64,000 bases of DNA from Clavelina lepadiformis (taxonomy: Eukaryota > Chordata > Ascidiacea > Aplousobranchia > Clavelinidae): NCBI RefSeq assembly GCF_947623445.1, contig NC_135243.1:8124501-8188500 (forward strand). Reading direction: 5' to 3'. The position numbers and the translations under genes were made by a program. Of the stretch, positions 25,228 to 35,200 are shown one piece after another. Each line of letters opens with the position of its first letter. The stretch's first letter is position 1. The notes under the pieces were generated by a model. It saw only the letters and a program-made list of their open reading frames with translations, was not told the DNA's origin and made no database searches.

Positions 25228-26518
25228 CCCGCGTCATTACTGTTTTAAACTTTGTTACTTTAGGAAATTACCTTAAATAAACCTCTATACTTGCAAACCA
25301 TATCGACTAACTGTTAGCCTATATGTTATGATAGATGTTGCCAAAAGTTACTGTTATAATCGTTTGAGTTCTCTCGTGAAATCAACTGTGGTGTAGCGTG
25401 AAATTTATACGTATTTTATCAACTATATTAAAGGCCTATTATGAATGATAGATTGGTTTTCTATGATTGGAAAATAATCTTATGGTCAATATACAGTTTG
25501 CAAAATAACTTTTTGTAGGGTAATGGTTGATAGTTTTGTGGTTATAGGTGAGTAAGTTTACCGAAAAACTACAAATCGTTTTACGGACACGGAAACAAAC
25601 AAACAAACAAACGTTGATTTGGGTTACCGAAACAGCTGTCTTTCTAAACTTCTTTGTCTTAACAGGTTTGACATGTTGGGTGTGGAGTAAATTAAACTTT
25701 TACGTATGAAGACAACTGCCGTTAGAGAACGGTGACGATAATTGTATGGGAGTTCTCGTTGGTTTAGAAGTGCTGTGACGGTTGGTTTAAGTTTGCTGTA
25801 AGGTCAGCATAAACAATAGATGTTTTAATTATCTTAACACCATTCTGTGATTGGAAATAATGTCCGCAGGCAACATTTAAACGTATATAGTACAGTTAGT
25901 ACCATAATATTATTTAACCATTTATGTCTTGTTTTGCAAAACATTACGACATTGTTTGAGTAGTGGAAGGCTAATGTTTTAAATATGATATGTTTAGGTT
26001 AAGTAATATTTACAGAGACGACACAAAAATAAAAAGAGAATTAATTTGCTTTTAACTTAAAAACGAAAACTATAAAATTGAATGCATTATGCTCATCTCT
26101 TTTATAAGAACGCCTTTATAAAAAATCAAACTCTTAATGATGAATTCATTTTAATTCAATTCAAAGTCCAATTCCGTTGTTTTCTTTACTGAAAACGAAT
26201 CGAGGATGTTTATAAGATTGAATTTTGGATTGTAGATTTGTAGGTTGGAGCTCCTAGTAATTTCACCGTCAGTTTCGTAATGTAGGGCACAGAACTTATA
26301 AGTTTAGTACAAGTTTCTTAAAGGGTTCCTTAATTTATTAAACAGAAACTTGCTTTAAACCAAATTTCACTGAGCCTATAGCTACATTAAACTACAAAGT
26401 ATCAATAAATTGACTGATAAATAAGCTGAAAACCACAGCTTATGACACACCATGGTGCAGCATGAATAATAATTAATGATTAGTCGTAAGCCTACAAGTC
26501 AAATCAGATGCTATAGGC
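25228..26518. other. Intergenic region downstream of PPAT
   Basis: Contains the PPAT 3' UTR, a short AAAC run near 25593-25613 and otherwise AT-rich DNA without supportable genes. From about 26380 it begins to resemble the flanks repeated at 27.1 and 28.85 kb. Confidence 0.5.
25276..25281 (+). terminator. PPAT polyadenylation signal
   Basis: AATAAA 49 bases after the PPAT stop codon, the first canonical hexamer downstream. Confidence 0.65.
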
Positions 26519-26816
26519 CAGGGGTGTTCAAATTATTTTTGGCATGATCCACCACAACCAAACCTGACAACAAGATGATCCACTAAATACGAATAGTAAA
26601 CGTATTGGACATGCTTTAATTTGAATGGTGCTTTATTTATGTAAATGTACCCTACATTGTAGGGCCTACAGCCCTACAATATATTTATAACTTTGTAAAA
26701 GTCCAAAGTGAAGTGTGCTATAGCTGCAAGATTGTTTCAAGATTCCAGAAGATCCGGAAGATCCAGACAAAAAGTTGAAAAGATCCGGATCGAGATCCGC
26801 CATTTGAACACCCCCG
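26519..26816. mobile_element. Non-autonomous hAT-type transposon with perfect 8-bp target duplication
   Basis: Ends CAGGGGTGTTCAAAT and ATTTGAACACCCCCG are inverted repeats with one mismatch. The element is flanked by identical 8-mers CTATAGGC at 26511-26518 and 26817-26824, the duplication size expected of hAT transposition. The interior has repeated GATCC/GATCCGG motifs and no transposase. At 298 bp it is a MITE; the perfect duplication suggests a fairly recent insertion. Confidence 0.93.
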
Positions 26817-27710
26817 CTATAGGCCTAATTTCATGCTCCTGGTATGCTATAACTCCGACATTTAGGCGCAAATTACACCACTGTAAGCCTTACATTTAAG
26901 CTGTTAGAGTACTGGTTAACAAACATTTTTTGGCAGGAAATGTTTCTCGTGTTTGATTTTGTATTTTTCTGCGTCAATCCTATTAAGCTACAAGAGAAGT
27001 AGGCCAAGTGTAGCAGTAGGCTAATTACATCAGCGTATAAGCTATAAATCAACGTTCCGTCGAAAAAAGTAACACGTAGCCTACATCTACATTAAACTAG
27101 AAAACATCAGTGTTATTGACTGACATGCAATAACCAAAGCTTATGACGTACCCTGGTACATAATAAATAATGGTGAGTCGCACAATTAAAAAATACTTTT
27201 CTCATGTTATAACTCCGCCATCTAGGCGCCAACGCAAACGCCAAACTATAAAGTTAAGCTGTTTACCAACTTTCTTGCGTTTCTGAAAATCTTGAGAAAG
27301 TTTTACTATTGGAAATATGGTCTTATCTTTATCTTTAAAAGATGAATTTGCTTTTTACTAACTTTACTTTTTTCATTTGAATTCAGTCTATTTAAGAAGA
27401 CAAATTTCAAAAATGAAACAAAAGTCACATTTCTGATCAGTGAAGACGTATTGTAGCTGCAGTTTGGTCTTTTGTTTCAAATCCTGAGTAAGCTCAGTTT
27501 GGATGCAAAAAATAGGGCCTACTGTTCGTCTTTACTTAGTTTTAGCTTTTGTTATCGTTTTTAGTTGGACATACGTGGTACACTGTACATATAATGTATC
27601 CTGAACCATTTACATGCAAAAATATAAAGTAACTGATTTATACAGGATTAACTGCAATAAAGTTGTGAGGTGCCGGATCTCTCATTTCCACAGCTGCGTG
27701 CTAAAGTAAA
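26817..27710. other. Non-coding flank of the ficolin-like tandem block
   Basis: No gene. Most of this stretch aligns, with indels, to sequence 1.6-1.75 kb further on, in front of the intact ficolin-like gene. It includes TATTTAAG near 27392 as a possible TATA-like element. Confidence 0.5.
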
Positions 27711-28229
27711 ATGCTTACAACAAACTTTATTATTTTTACCTTCAATTTTTGACAACATGTAAAGCACCACGTGAAGTAACTATGACATGTGGTGGTGATG
27801 ACGTAACAGAAAGAGAACCTGTTGGGCCAGCGGGTAAAAAATGCCCCCATGGTGATCCAGGGATCCAGGGAATCACAGCAGCGAAAGCAGAACCTGGAGA
27901 GAGCGATAGTTGGATGAAAGTAGTGGGGAGCTCGGTAAAGAGAATTGCTGCATTGGAAAGAAACGACTAAGGCAAAATTAAACATTTCGTGTTTGGTATC
28001 GTTTATATCTGCAACATCAGAGACTTCAAAAAAATGTGTCTTGCTATCCACTAAAACAAAAAATTTTTTTTCTAATTACAACTGACTTTTTATAGAAAAA
28101 TATTAGCCTGGAAACTGCCAAGACATCATGAACAACGGCGTAGTATTTAGCAGAGTTTTTTCGATGATCATCAGCGGGAGATTGGTCAAAGTTTATTGCG
28201 ACAAGGACACGGATGGTGGTGGTTGGATG
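27120..28229 (+). repeat. Tandem segmental duplication, left copy
   Basis: Shares ordered, diverged sequence with about 28850-29985: the promoter-proximal flank (CTGTTTACCAACTT, TGAAAATCTTGAGAAA, CTATTTAAGAA), the signal-collagen exon and the first fibrinogen exon. Weaker fragments of the same flank recur at about 26390-26480, 26830-27060 and 28560-28760, so the unit has probably been duplicated more than once. Confidence 0.75.
27711..28229 (+). pseudogene. Ficolin-like pseudogene, 5' two exons of a duplicate
   Basis: Aligns to exons 1 and 2 of the intact gene at 29431. Exon 1 (27711-27972) has a one-base deletion in the signal peptide. Three collagen glycines are replaced (one Cys, two Ala) and one further triplet begins with Glu. 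A CAA-to-TAA stop lies at 27968-27970, exactly at the exon end, and the donor GT has become GC. Exon 2 (28096-28229) begins after an intact acceptor but has an AAG-to-TAG stop four codons in. No later fibrinogen exons occur before the next copy, so the duplication was partial or its 3' half was lost. It is a dead copy of the lectin gene, useful for dating the duplication. Confidence 0.92.
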
Positions 28230-29430
28230 GTAGTAGTAGAAATTGCTTTTGGTCATGTAAACGTTTACACTTTGGATGTTTTTTGGAAGAATGAAATTTT
28301 GATGTTGTGCTCCTGACAACGTTTTTTTTTAACTTTTACTCACTCACCAATGCGATTGTTCGTTGCTGGCATGTATTTTTATTCTTGGTTTTCGTAGACT
28401 GATTAATTATCATTTACAGCTAAACTTCTTTCGTGAGTATGATTTTTGAGTGCAAAAGATATATAAGTTAACGGTTAATTATTTCCCAACTGAACTTGCA
28501 AAATTTTCCACTGCCGAGAAATTTTCCATCGGTTAAGAACCGCTGGTCTACGATCTCTATGGATAAAATCGACTCGAACCTGAAATTATTTGATAATGTA
28601 ATTACAATAAACAACACCATAAACAATGGTTAGTCGTACAACCGCGCTAAAGTTTTTAACAGCAAAGGTCTTGACAATAAATGCTTTTCTTGTTCGGATT
28701 CGTGTTTTTCTGTGTAAATCCTATAACCACAAGATGAAGTGAAGTGTACCATTATAGATTACACCAGCATACTGTATGTACGTTTTATCATGATTAGCAA
28801 GATTAGGTTGAAAATGCATAACAGGTATCCAAATAAAGTTAAAATAATCAGTACTTTTGATTGACAAGTAATAACCACAACGTATGACACACCTTGGTAC
28901 ATAACAAACAATATTTGGTCGTACATGTCAAAAAATACTTTTCTGACGCTGTAGCTGTGCCATCTTGGCGCCAATGCAACCACAAAACACTAAGTATAAG
29001 CTGTTTACCAACTTGGTTGCGGTTCTGAAAATCTTGAGAAAATTGTGTTATTGGAAATGTGGTCTTAACTTGAAATCTTTATCTTTAAAGGATGGATTTG
29101 CCTTTAACTAACTTTAAGTGCTTTTTTTCTTTTGCATTCAGCCTATTTAAGAATACAAAATTACAAATGTCGAAGAGAAACTGAAAGGCCAATTCTCTGA
29201 TCACTTGTGATCAGTGAAGGAGTACTGTAGTTGCCGTTGGCCCTGAGTCAGCCCTGTTTTGTTGCAACGAAAGTGTATAGTTTAGCTTTAATTTATTGTA
29301 AGGACAGCATTATATTATATATATATTATATTATAGGAGACATATCACATTTTGTGTGTATAGGCTACTGTTCTAGTATGTATGCAAAAAGTAAACTTGA
29401 CTATTTCATTCAGCTGCGTGTTAAAGTAAA
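28230..29430. other. Spacer and 5' flank of the intact ficolin-like gene
   Basis: No gene. The right half (about 28850 on) is the second copy of the duplicated flank. It holds TATTTAAG near 29148, an 18-bp palindrome at 29197-29214 and an AT-only run near 29310-29336. Confidence 0.5.
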
Positions 29431-29985
29431 ATGCTTACGACTAAGTTTATTATTTTTTTCTTCATCTTTTTGACAACATGTGAAGCATCTCGTGAAGTGA
29501 CTTTAACATGTGGTGGTGATGACGTAACAGAACGGGGACCTGCTGGGCCAGCTGGTAAAAAAGGTCCCCATGGTAATCCAGGGATCCATGGCATCAAAGG
29601 AGCGAAAGGAGAACCCGGGGAGAACGATGGTTGGATGGAAGCAGTTGAAAACTCCATGGAGAGGATTGATGCATTAGAAAGAAACGATCAAGGTTAAATT
29701 ATACGTTTTATATCACGTCCGTTGTGTACAGAATTTGGCTTAGTCTAAAGCAAAACTAGCAAAGCTTTCAAAATTTTGAAAATTAATTGCCTTCAACAAG
29801 ATACATAACCTCGATTAACCTTGCGTTATGTGAGCAACTTGTTTGTAGAAAAGTTTAAGCCCAAAAACTGCCGAGACATCATGAACAACGGCGAAGTATT
29901 TAGCGGAGTTTATTCGTTGAACATCAGCGGGAGATTGGTCAAAGTTTATTGCGACATGGACACGGATGGTGGTGGTTGGATGGTA
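28850..29985 (+). repeat. Tandem segmental duplication, right copy
   Basis: Partner of about 27120-28229. This copy keeps working splice sites and open frames and continues into the remaining four fibrinogen exons. Confidence 0.75.
29197..29214. promoter_or_regulatory. 18-bp palindrome upstream of the ficolin-like gene
   Basis: CTGATCAC-TT-GTGATCAG is a perfect 8-bp inverted repeat with a 2-bp spacer, about 220 bp before the start codon. The pseudogene's matching flank has only a single CTGATCAG half-region, so the palindrome is specific to the intact copy. Candidate dimer-binding site; inference only. Confidence 0.35.
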
Positions 29986-31120
29986 TAAAAGTTTTAAATT
30001 TTTGCAGTGATAATTAAACGGTAATTTTTGTATCGTATTCTTCAACGAAACAATGAGCATAAAAATACTTTATTTACTTTATTCGTTTTTCAACGCTATT
30101 TTGCGCAAAATCAATTGTTTGTTTCATTTCTCATAATTTTCTTGAACTGATCGTTGTGCATATATTTATATCAACAACATTCAGGTATTTCAACGACGAA
30201 TCGATGGAAATTTAGATTTCTATAAAACCTGGGAGTTTTATCGCAGAGGTTTTGGAGACATCAACAAGGAGTTTTGGTTTGGTTCGTGGTTGTTTTGTTA
30301 AGCATTGAGCATGCAAATCTTTCTTTAGCATTTTCTTGTACGCTAACGTCAAAATTTGTTACAAAATAGAAAAATTATTAACAGGTTTAAAAAATCTTCA
30401 CACTATAACGAGTAGTGGAAATTATGAACTTCGAGTGGATATCCAAGATTTTGATTACAACTGGGCTTTTGCTAAATACAGGTGCCAAAAAATATTTTTA
30501 TTTAACTTTTGCGCATTTTTCTAAACACTTTCCTGTGTTATTTTTTACTTTGTGATTCCTAACATTTTGAATTGATTTGCTGCCGAAATCTATTTCAGCT
30601 ACAATTAATCATAGGCAAAACATTGGCTTATTTCATAGCTTTCATATAACATTTAAAAAGTTTTATTATTGTATTCAGTTCATTTTCGGTTGGATCAGAA
30701 GATACCAACTACATTTTGTCAGTATCCGGCTACTCGGGAAATGCAGGTTTGTAATTTATACCAAAACATTTGGCCAGTTATTTCTTTATAGGAAGTTATG
30801 AAAAGGCGATGCAATGTAAATGATCTCTGCAATTTTGCAATTGCTGACACATGATGTTAATTTTAGGTGACGCTTTGGCTGAACATAACAATAAAGCCTT
30901 TACGACGAAAGATGAAGACCACGATACGAACAATGCCGTAAACTGTGCCGTGCGCTACCACGGCGCATGGTGGTATAGAAGATGTCATCATTCAAACTTG
31001 AATGGCCAATATCTCAGAGGAGGAGTAGACGACTGCAATGGAATGAGATGGAGAGGATCATTTGGTCGGGGAAGTTGCTACTCGCTGAAGATGGTTGAGA
31101 TGAAGATGAGACCAACATGA
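29431..31120 (+). CDS. Secreted ficolin-like lectin (collagen stalk plus fibrinogen-related domain)
   Basis: Six exons: 29431-29692, 29849-29982, 30185-30281, 30385-30481, 30679-30746, 30867-31120; 912 nt, 303 aa plus stop. An in-frame stop just upstream fixes the ATG. A hydrophobic signal peptide (about 1-19) is followed by ten Gly-X-Y triplets from GPA to GEN, a short helical neck, then a fibrinogen-related domain over about residues 88-303. DGGGWMVFQRR, GEFW-like NKEFWFG, GAWWYRRCH and NLNGQY are diagnostic. Proteins of this build trimerise by the stalk and bind sugars or acetyl groups on microbes, often triggering the lectin complement route. An extra cysteine pair (276 and 290) in the C-terminal region is absent from the paralogue at 56972. 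Only four dozen or so collagen residues make the stalk short compared with vertebrate ficolins. Confidence 0.94.
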
Positions 31121-31185
31121 GATGTCTTGTATTGAAAATTATACATGTTTGTTTCAAAAATTGTGTTTCAATATGTCTTTGCAGT

Positions 31186-31191
31186 AATAAA
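31186..31191 (+). terminator. Polyadenylation signal of the 29431 ficolin-like gene
   Basis: AATAAA 66 bases after the stop codon; a second hexamer lies near 31275. Confidence 0.65.
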
Positions 31192-32215
31192 ATCGCCTAC
31201 CTTTGCAAATTAGTGCAACGTGGTTATCATTGTACAGATTGCTACGTACAAGCCTTGTATATTGTATATTTACAATCTTGCAAATAAAACAGGTTTGTTT
31301 GTGAATCCTTTGGTTTCAATTCAAAGATTTTAAAACTTGACTTAACAACTTCTTCTATAACCTTAAGACAATTTTGTTTTAAAACTCGACACAGGAATAC
31401 TGATAAAAATCACTCATTGCTAAAAACAAGATTGTTCTAGATTGTTCGGCACAAAGCGCCACATGGTTTAAAGCACCACTGGGTACTAACACATGGGTTG
31501 AATTATTGCGAGACTGGTCCTCTTACCACTTCACTACCAAGCTAACCAGTTAAATTAATTATAAATCACAGAATTGAATCATTAAATTATCATTATTATC
31601 CATATTACTTGTTTGTCGTTTCAAAGGGCGTATATGTAAGACTTGTAGCCAACCACTAAGCTGCGTTTCAAATGATTTAGTTCTATTTAGTAATCATAAT
31701 TGTATCAGATTCGTTTGAATTGGTTCACGACGTTGTGTATTAAAACGAGTAGAGTCTATGAATATTTCAAATGATGAGCTTAATGTAGGTTACAGGCAAG
31801 TGCGAATGCATGTATATTTTATTTACGTTTTCACTTTTAAATGTTGTCATGTATTTTCAAAACAGCAAAAAATTCCGAAAAAGCAACTAAAACCACCAAA
31901 AGTCTTCATACGAGTACTTTTCGTAACTATTGGTCATGTACTGTACAGTTTCATCAGCATATAGGTACGCATAAATAATTGAAGAACACATCCTGACATG
32001 AACGCTAACATGGTAAGATGCGAAACGGAGACAGATATATTCACAGCTATTATTTCGTTTGTGGCCTTATTGTTACAAAAGGATAAATATAAAGAGGAAC
32101 AAAGTACGATATGGCAACGTGTCAGAAAAAATCTTCTTTGTCTTTTGCAAAAATTCAGTTGGAGTTGGCAAAATCTTAAATTTCGGTTAGTTTGTTAAAT
32201 ATGGATGATAGAATC
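31192..32215. other. Intergenic region between convergent ficolin-like and Tg1/TIL genes
   Basis: No supportable gene. The two neighbours converge here, so it should contain both 3' UTRs. It holds a possible tRNA-derived repeat at 31470-31550. Confidence 0.5.
31470..31550 (-). repeat. Possible tRNA-derived SINE relic
   Basis: On the minus strand GTTAGCTTGGTAGTGAAGTGG resembles a tRNA D-arm/box A with insertions, and AATTCAACCC about 25 bases on resembles box B. Acceptor-stem pairing is not convincing, so it is not called a tRNA gene. It could be a degenerate tRNA-like SINE head or chance. Confidence 0.3.
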
Positions 32216-35200
32216 TCAAGACTCTGGTCCAGCAACATCCGGAATAGGAGCTAAAGGTCCAGGTAAGGAGCTCAAATTCACTGTAATAACACAAAGTTTA
32301 AGCAATTGGAAAGCAGTTCAGCTCTTCGAAAAATGCAATGAATGTAAACTATAGCTTGTAATCAAATATAAACGGCAAAGCTGCTTCCATTCGTTGCATT
32401 AGCTTTGCCGATTATTTACAATTACATTACTGCTCTTTAAAATAACTTACTGGCATCAGGATCGTTACAGTCGAAGGTTTCCGAAGAGAATTGTGCGTGT
32501 CTGGTGTTTGGTATCTCTTTCCCGGTTGTCTCGTTCACACACCAACATTCTAGTAAGAAGCCATAACACTGGATTGGAAGGTACTTTTCGTTGTCGTTAA
32601 CATCGCATTCCGGAATGAAATCGTCTTGAAGTCGCTTGCTTTTTATTTTAATTGTTTCTTCAGTGCAATTTACTGTCGAAAGAAGATGAAAAAATAGTGT
32701 TATATTGACCACAAAATGCTTTGCTACCTGTTATGTTAATTTCCTACATATTTACAGTATATGACTTGATATCTCTCACCTTGCGATTCTCTCCCTTCAC
32801 TTTCCTGTTGTGTCACGGGGCACTCCGCTGCTGGTATGCAGACGTTGTCCGGTGACCGAAGATGACCCTTCGGACATGAGCACTTTTGCAGACAGATTTT
32901 GGTTAGGCTGCATGGCTTAAGTGGTTCGTCGCAGGTCGCATCACAAGTAGCTGCGCATACGTTGAAAATTTCACCGAGATCTAAGTTGCAACCTAAACAT
33001 AAGGACGCGTTCAATTTGTCGTTTCGTAAACATAATTTATCATTTGAAAGAACTAGTGTAATGTGTAGTGGTAAAGTTTAATATTTTATCTAAGCATTAT
33101 TTTTAATTGGCTATTAGAGGTATGCATGATGTCTATTTTCAATGCTTTACCTGTAATCGCATTTTCATCTTGTAACTGGGGGCATTCGGGCTCCAGAACA
33201 CATTCGCCAAAGTCCTCCTCAACGTAATAACCTTCTTTGCATTGGCAACCCGGAGTACATTCTTCAGGAGGGTCACAAAGAGGACTTTTATCGAAACAGG
33301 TTCCGAAGCAACGCGGGAGACAGAATGTCCATTGCATTCCGCTTAAACTATTGCAATCTGTACGAAATGAGAAGCTAAGTCAATGATATCTAAAATCCGA
33401 GGCCGGTGAATGGTTATGCAAACAAGAGTTAGCTTATAAGTGGGATGCATGTTTCAAAAACAGGTGAAATGATAGAATTAATAAGTTGCTACAAGATAAC
33501 AACGATTAACGGTACTGGTTGATCGTTTTTGTTGTTTGATAGATCGTAAGCTTTATAGATTTTGTGTCCTATATAGTATACTTTATAATTTGCCCATATT
33601 CGCACCTCTTGCCTGAGCACATGTATCCGGTGTAAATGAGTTTATCCCGGCTTCTGTGTTTATTATTTTTACACCATCCCGGTCGACACACCAGCACATG
33701 TCATCTTCAGCGCACTGCCTTGGCTCAAAATAGCCAAAAATGTCGCACTGTACAGTTGGTGATAAAGCCCGTTTGTATGGACATGAATGCGGTGCTGAAT
33801 AACACAAAAAAAGATTTTTCAAATCTCTCGCTTGCATCAAATCAGCACTTCAATCCATAAGGTTTTTTATTTTCTTCATATTTTAGAAATTATAGTGAGA
33901 ATTCCTCCAGCGTTTTATCAAATTCTAACCTGGACATAAATCAATCGGCACGCAGGTCATATCATCGCCAGCTCTTCGTACGTGACCAGGTGGACAAACA
34001 CAGTCGATTGCACAGTTTCGGGTACAGCGCGGTAGAGGGTCATCACAAGTTTCAGGGCAGGCGGTTGCGCAAGAATTGAACGTCATTTTACCAGGACAAT
34101 CTTGAAAGAGAACATCACAGTTGCTATGATACACGTTTAACAAGATTTACTGTTTCGGTTTTGATATTTTACGATTCATGAATGTATAACAGTAGTAAGT
34201 TTATGTAATGTAAATACATGTATACGTATACTGTATAAGCTATAATATAAATATATATGTTAGTAAGTGACAGCATACAAATGCATCTAACATCAGTAAT
34301 GTACTATATTTATGGGAAACGTACAAATGCAACAAGGAACTCTGAACCTGTTTGCTTTAATTTGCCTGCATTGTAATGAATGAAATTAGTATCATTTCTA
34401 AAGACATTGCTTACCACTTGGTACACCGTGTACATCATGTGTTATCTTACAACTATAGAGCTTACCGCCTAATAACGAACATTCCAAGTTGAATATTTCA
34501 ATTGGTCGACGAGTTCCTTCCAAAATATTTCCGCTCATCTTATCAACGCAGAAACACATATCTTCTTCGCATTGGGTTGTGTTGAAATTTCCGTTCTCGT
34601 CGCATTGTGGCACGTAGCTGAGATCCCCAGTTGAATAGGTTTCACAAGTCACTGAAGAACCTATAAAGATATGCGAGGTATAATAACTTGATTTAAACGT
34701 AAGAGTTCATATTTTTTTTAATTGATTTTAATCCAGCTGTTCGGCACGTTTAAGTTTGAAAATTTATCACCCTTTCCGTAACTTTAAGCTAGGCTAGCTC
34801 ATTAGATAAGTTCCGAACTACCAACCGCTATCTTTTTGTGGGCACTGGTCAGCATTTACGCAAACTCCCTTGGAGTTTCGAACTTGTTCCTTGTCACACG
34901 CACAACGTTTGTTGCAAGATTCTTGCAAACTGCAAAACTTTTGTGGTTCATCGCATGTGGCGTCGCATGGTGGCGCGCATGAGCTGTACGCCTCGTTTAA
35001 ACTTGCGTTACAAACTGAAAAACCGAAAAAGTGTTTATTTGTTTCCGGAATTCCAATTAATACAAGTCCAACGTTGTACCGTTACTGTAGAAGTGATTGT
35101 GCTGTAGTCATACTTTATAATGTCACTTCTAATTTTATTATCTGATATGTGTTCAAACTAAGCCAAATACCTGGAGGACATTCAATTTCTTCGACACATC

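Noticed and set aside
25593-25613. AAAC tandem run as a possible regulatory repeat
   Set aside because: A very short microsatellite with nothing else to support a function.
32434-32450. Stop codon directly after exon 16 of the Tg1/TIL gene as the true end
   Set aside because: The GTAAGTT donor is strong and a phase-matched exon with its own acceptor follows, though retention of the intron would change only a few residues.
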